A DNA stretch of 64,000 bases. Origin: Ailanthus altissimus. Its lineage: Eukaryota; Streptophyta; Magnoliopsida; Sapindales; Simaroubaceae. Positions 58,871-64,000 of this stretch are shown in pieces; positions within the stretch are counted from its first letter, which is position 1, and every line of letters starts with the position of its first letter. Under the pieces are notes generated by a model. The model had not been told where the DNA came from. It saw only the letters and a program-made list of their open reading frames with translations, and did no database searches. Where the stretch lies: positions 18,042,001-18,106,000 of the forward strand of contig OX327686.1 of NCBI GenBank assembly GCA_946807835.1. The letters are read 5' to 3'. Both the position numbers and the translations under genes were made by a program.

Positions 58871-61780
58871 TCGGTTGAGCAAGTTTCTCTCATATGATTT
58901 GATGTGTTTCACGACTATTAATGGTTGTTATCTAGATCAGACTAATGTCAGCTCATAACACTTATAACCATTAAGATCCAGGTCTCATACATAACATGGT
59001 ATACATCAAGCTACCTCTAACTGATATACAATGTATATTAGACACTCTAACCCTTTCATCTTCTTCCCGAGGGTACTTTCTCCTTAAAAGATGAATGTCA
59101 TGTCTGAAAGATACATTAATTATCTTATAGTTATGAAAAATTGTATTTTTTCAAAACTTAATTTATGTATGAAGCTTGGGAGAGTCATATCAGCCTCCTA
59201 ACTCTATCTTTATAAAGCTTTATACCTACTATATAGGAAGCCTCTTCCAAATATTTTATGGAAAAGTTCTTACTCAGATAACTCTTAATTGACTGACTTG
59301 CAATATACTATTGTCATTTTTTACGATGAGTATATTATTCATATAGAGAATTAGAAAGATAATTTCTGCTTCTACTGCCATTTCTGAACACATACACTAT
59401 AGGGAGAGTGTGTTAAAGGTGTTTCACTTAATTGACTTTCAGGTTCCATTATTGGTTCATTTTCATCCCAATTGACTTTATGAAGTTCAATCTTTTTATA
59501 ATCCCCACGACCCATGAGAAACTATTTCTCTAGGAAAGTGGCATTACGAGTAACAAATATGTTTTGTTCCTCTAGATTATAGAACTAATATCCCATGAGT
59601 TACTTGGGGTACCTAATGAACTGTTATTTGTACTACTTGGGGCAAGTTTATCCTATTGTGTTACTCTTATGCAAGTAGGTTTACCTTAAATCTTAACATA
59701 CTTAAGACTCAATTTCGTTCCAGTCATATCTCAAATGTAGTAAAAGGAACAACTTACAATAGAAGTTTATTCAATAAGTGAGTCGCGATTTCTAGAGCAT
59801 AACCCTATAGATAAATTTTTTATAAGATCAGTGAAACTCAAAATCGATCGCACTATATCCTATAAAGTCCAACTTCTCCAATTTAAAACACATTGGTGTT
59901 AAGGAGTATCTGAAGAACTATATTGAGCTAAAATCTCATTCTCATTTAAATAATCAGTGAATTTACTGTTCATGTATAAACAGTCTTGATCTAATCGAAG
60001 GTGTTCACCATACATAGTTTTTATTTCTTTACTTCTAGTTAAAATTCTTTGAAAATTTCAAAAATTTTGACTTGTGTTTCTTAGAATCACATGTCCATAT
60101 CGTGACAAATTACGATAAAGATAATGAAGTATTGAAATTTACCAGTGGCAGTATGATTTATTAGATTATATACATCACTATGTATTTGGTCAACTTCCCT
60201 TGAATACAAGATTCATAAACAGGATAAGGTTCTATGGTCAGATCAAGTATTTGACGAACCAGATAGGATAGTCATCTTATGGCTATATAGTATAATCACT
60301 TATGCCACAATTTATTATTATTCAAAGTTTTCGAACTACTGTTTGTTCTATTCACCTAAACATTGTTGTTATGCATTTCTTGTTGTATATAAGATATAAT
60401 GGCCATTAATTAACTAACACTCAGTTAGCAAAAGATTATCATTATTATATAAACATGAGGAGCTATTCTTAAGGTATTTATGATAACCCTCTTTGCCTAA
60501 TATAGAGAATGATACATTTCACCTAATAATATTTGATACAAAATAACAATTATATAATATAATATTTTTACTAAAATGGAGAAGTGACTTAAAAGTCCTA
60601 ATAGCTACTACAACTAGGTAATCTCCATTCTCTATGTGAAGCTGTACTTCTCTTTTCATAGCTTTGTACTATTGCTTAAATCATGCAACACCTTGAAAAT
60701 GTGAGAAAGACAGATGGTATCTCATACCCCTACACTTTTTCACATCATTTGCATATAAAATATCAATGATTGGGAAACAGGTATCTACGAAGTCTATCTT
60801 TTCTAAATTAAAGTTTTTTAAATAATAACTATTACTATTTTAAACCTCATTATAATGGAAATATTTTCCATTATAAATATTCTCTATATTTATTTGAGAT
60901 ATATTAAATAAATTTCAGGTGGAGCATTACACTACTTGTACATTTTATGTTCCACTGAAGATCATTAGATAGGCTGATATATATGATTTGACTTTTAAAT
61001 TATTCTTAATCCTTTTTTGATAAGCTTCCATCTTTTCTTAAGAGACATTATCATAAACACCTCTTATATTATCTATTGATCTGCTATATATCTTAGTATT
61101 TTTATTAATCTAGAATAATTCTTAGATATATCAGTAAGTCTAAAATTTTATTGGTACCTTATAGTTTGTGTGCCTAGTTCAAGTATACTAATGGGTTGCT
61201 CATAGTTATCTTATCTCTATAAGATACTAACCTTATCACTATAAGATAAAAATAGGAGATGTTTAGCAAAATATTTTTAATTGTTAATAAATAACGCTTT
61301 AGATCATGAATATAACTTTTATAAATTTTTTAATCTAAGGATGTCCTCCCACTACTTTACATAATCCCTTTAATCTCTCAAACAAGAAAATGAAAGTTTA
61401 AACGTTTTAAACTTTACAATGAGAAGTGGACCTATTTGGCATTTTACTCCAACTTCACGCTATAGTAATATTTGCCTTTGTAAACCCAAAAGGTAGACAA
61501 CTCTAGTCAATTGCATCTCTTGCAACTCTTACTACTGATCCTAAATACACCTTATCCTCATGCTATAACAATATTGGATAAGTGTATTCCAAATTAACTT
61601 GTCAATCATTAAATATATGTTATTAGTATTACCCTCACGTTATAGCAATATTGGGTAATACGTTCGCATATATTTGTCTCATCTTATATTTAACCAGCAT
61701 ACCCTGAATCACGCTAACTAATCTCTCACACTGTAGCAATATTAGGAATGACCAAAATGACTTATTGATTGGTGCAATAC
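58871..61780 (-). mobile_element. Copia fragment F (family of A and E), no LTRs
   Basis: This aligns in the same order as element E from about 30.24 to 33.87 kb: RNase H/RT (58.9-59.4), integrase (59.4-60.1), palindromic units (61207-61250) and hairpins (61451-61756). Both LTRs are missing; the left end joins gypsy pol and the right end joins solo LTR R3. It is heavily decayed, with no frame longer than about 60 codons. Confidence 0.75.
61551..61661 (-). other. Two strong hairpins in copia F
   Basis: 61551-61582 has arms CTTATCC/GGATAAG (7 bp); its homologue in E has TTACCC/GGGTAA. 61626-61661 has arms GTATTACCC/GGGTAATAC (9 bp); its homologue in E has TATCC/GGATA and in A TATTGCCC/GGGTAATA. 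The loops are conserved at GCTATA(A/G)C. Confidence 0.75.
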
Positions 61781-62475
61781 TGATAAGCGCAAGTGCACGC
61801 TATCATATCAAGTAATATAGGATTTAAGTCCAAGTATCGATCCTACAGGCACAACGTGATCTAATTCTTCAATCAATTACTAAAATTATATCTATTTAAC
61901 TTTTATTTAGAAAAATTAAAATCTAAAACGGAATTTATTAACCTCATTCTATCAAATTAAACTAAACCTAATTAGCAAACAAACAAGAGATATAAATTCA
62001 CCAAAGAATAATAATCTAGGGTATAGACTCATCCACTAGTATTTTATTAGATTCATTAACCACTTAGTTCATCCCTTAATATAAATTATTGGCTTAGACA
62101 CTAATTTAATCACAAGCCTTTGTCGATGGTCAAGTGATTATATTACACATTCTAACAATCACCTATATGTATATGGTAATCAAATTAGAATTTAATTCAT
62201 TAAGATCAAGTCTAAATTATACCATACATGTCACCTAGGTATATGTCTATCCTAGATGGAACTCATAGTTGTTACCCTATGATCATGAATCAAACTGCCC
62301 TAGACTCAACCATGAATTCCTTTGTCAAGTTCATTATGGTTCCTCAATCATTCATAATATCGGCCAGATATAATGAAAGCAATAAACATAGGATAGAATG
62401 AATCAATTATAATAATTAAGTTTATAAACTAAGAATCAATGAAATCCAACTACATACTAGGTTCACATAGTCCAA
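61781..62475 (-). mobile_element. Solo LTR family R copy 3, truncated
   Basis: It begins TGATAAGCGCAAGTGCACGC and shares CCTTTGTCGATGGTCAAGTG and CCTATATGT/ATATGTCTAT words, in order, with R2. Similarity fades near 62475, where other repeat DNA follows. Confidence 0.6.
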
Positions 62476-63460
62476 TTTTTTCTCTATTTATAATATGGGG
62501 AGATGTAAGTTTAACCTGTAGTATTAGAATTTCATTAGAATTTTGAAGTCTTGTAAACTTTTTCTTTTAAGATTCTACTATTAGAGTTTTTTTATATTAA
62601 ATTAGATATTTATTTCCTTAGTAGTACTTGTAGCATAATTTTTAAAAAAATATTTTCTTGATAAGGTAAGTCTTATTTACAACTCTTATAAGTTAAATGA
62701 TTTTGGGAGATGTCTTTGATTTTTAGGATAGTCAAGTTCGACCTACATCCTACTCGATGAGAGTGGAGATTGTTATTTTATTTCGGAGTCTGATCGAATA
62801 GGATAGTTGAGTTACAATTAATATTCTGATTAATTTAGTAAATTTTGAATTTGACCAAGTAAAGTATTTAAGTTGTGACCAATATTTTAATTAATTCGGC
62901 GAGAGTGTATATTATTATTTTATTTAAAATTTAACTAAATATGATAGTTGATTTTCAACCAATATTCTAACCAACTCGAAAAAAGTACAAATAAATTGAT
63001 GACATTTTTTAGGTCAAGTTTATCTTTGAATCTCATAGACCGAAATCTTTTGTACTTCGTAGGCCAAAATCTTTGAGCTTCCTAAACTGAAATCTTTGAG
63101 CTTTTTGGGTCCAAATTCAAAGAGAACATCGTTAAATATGTTGGTGGATTATTTTATAAATTATTTTTTAAATGCCACGTCATGTCTTCTTTTAAAAAGA
63201 AAGTTAAAATAGACTAAATTATAAAATAAGTGTTTTAAAAAATTGTTGTCAACCATTTTTTAATACGATATTATAAAATAAGTACTTTTTAATTTTAATT
63301 TCTTTTTACCGAACTTGTTATTTTAAAATGAAATTATAAAACAAAACACTTGTGTGATACTAAACTATAACTTGTATTGTTTATTTGTCTAATATGATGT
63401 CTATATAGTAGGACAGCAAAGTATTTTGCTTTCTCAATTATTTATTCCTCTTATATGTTA
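62476..63460. repeat. Repeat debris related to 44.1-44.9 kb
   Basis: CTGATCGAATAGGATAGT at 62790 and weaker units near 62851 and 62929 match the array at 44431-44720, followed in both places by GGCC(A/G)AA(A/G) words and then AT-rich DNA. Orientation is the same, so the two could be remnants of the ends of one large element, but identity is low. Confidence 0.35.
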
Positions 63461-63464
63461 GAAC

Positions 63465-63830
63465 GCAACAACAAATTACAGCAAAATTGTAAATAATATA
63501 ATCCAACAACAATATTTAAAAATCAGCACAGCAACAGTTGAAATGAACCAGTAAAAAAAAAGCAGCAGTAGCAAGGACTTGGTAAACAGCCGAATTGGGA
63601 CCAACCCTTTCAAACAGTAAAAAAAAAGTTAAATTTAGCCAACCCATGCAGCCTACGTGCGAAATTATAAATTACAACGAAATTCTAAAGATTAATGCAA
63701 TAATAATAGTATTTGAAAATCAACACAACAACAGATGAAATGAAGCAGTATCAAGAACTTGATAACAACCAGATTGGGTCTAACCCTTGCAAGCTACCAA
63801 AAAAGTTAAATTAGGCTAACACATGCACAT
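63465..63830. repeat. Diverged tandem duplication (~190-bp unit)
   Basis: Two units (about 63467-63652 and 63660-63830) share AAATTACA(G/A)C, AATATAATCCAACAACAATA or its degenerate counterpart, TGAAATGAA(C/G)CAGTA, AACCAGATTGGGTCTAACCC or its counterpart, and AAAAAGTTAAATT followed by CC(C)ATGCA-type ends. Confidence 0.6.
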
Positions 63831-64000
63831 GTGCGAGAGCCCCTTACGTGCATAGGCAATACTAGATTAACTGGTTTTCGAATCAAATTTCTAAAACGGA
63901 CTTTGACTGGCTTGCTTTTGTGCGTGTACCACCTTCGAGAGTGTTTCTCTACATAAACACTTAAACTCATTATAAGGTTGAGTATTTTGATAGTTATTTA
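63831..64000. other. Window end, no feature seen
   Basis: No coding or repeat signal can be assigned in the last 170 bases. Confidence 0.3.

Overview
The window is nuclear DNA of a flowering plant, most likely a eudicot. It is AT-rich, has GT-AG introns, a plant-type ribosomal protein L31 gene with a telo-box/site II promoter, and a cytosolic asparaginyl-tRNA synthetase gene of the plant type. Well over half of it is transposable-element DNA, mostly old and stacked in layers. The sequence alone does not fix the species.

Layout. 1-8.56 kb: a plus-strand Ty1/copia element (A), with a minus-strand relative inserted in its 5' LTR at position 164/165. 8.56-11.88 kb: an older minus-strand copia (B) that A truncates and that carries a solo LTR (R1, TSD GAAAC). 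12.18-13.85 kb: the one clearly intact host gene, RPL31 (two coding exons, 120 aa). 14-16.8 kb: intergenic DNA. 16.84-22.96 kb: a copia remnant (C) whose LTR end is tandemly duplicated (1.52 kb unit), followed by decayed pol. 22.98-24.5 kb: a SINE-like patch and AT-rich DNA. 24.5-25.8 kb: a small membrane-protein ORF and a candidate orphan exon. 26.2-41.3 kb: an asparaginyl-tRNA synthetase gene on the minus strand that is broken. Its intron before the last two exons holds a copia (D), inside which lies a second, very young copia (E) with 2,190-bp LTRs that are almost identical. The gene also lacks the exons for the middle of the catalytic domain. 42.0-44.1 kb: a 5'-truncated LINE with a perfect 15-bp target duplication. 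46.9-58.9 kb: a decayed Ty3/gypsy element of Tat/Ogre type (pol on the minus strand) with an antisense plant-mobile-domain ORF downstream of pol, itself split by two solo LTRs. 58.9-61.8 kb: another fragment (F) of the A/E copia family. 61.8-64 kb: solo-LTR and tandem-repeat debris.

The most unusual observation concerns copia family A/E/F. Its internal region carries four short hairpins with a shared loop. Between copies, the stem base pairs change together (C-G to T-A, or to a G-U wobble), as expected for a selected RNA structure. The same family has pol reading frames full of stops, yet one member (E) has nearly identical LTRs, so it was probably mobilised in trans as a non-autonomous element. 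No bacterial-style operon, CRISPR array, rRNA gene or functional tRNA gene was seen.
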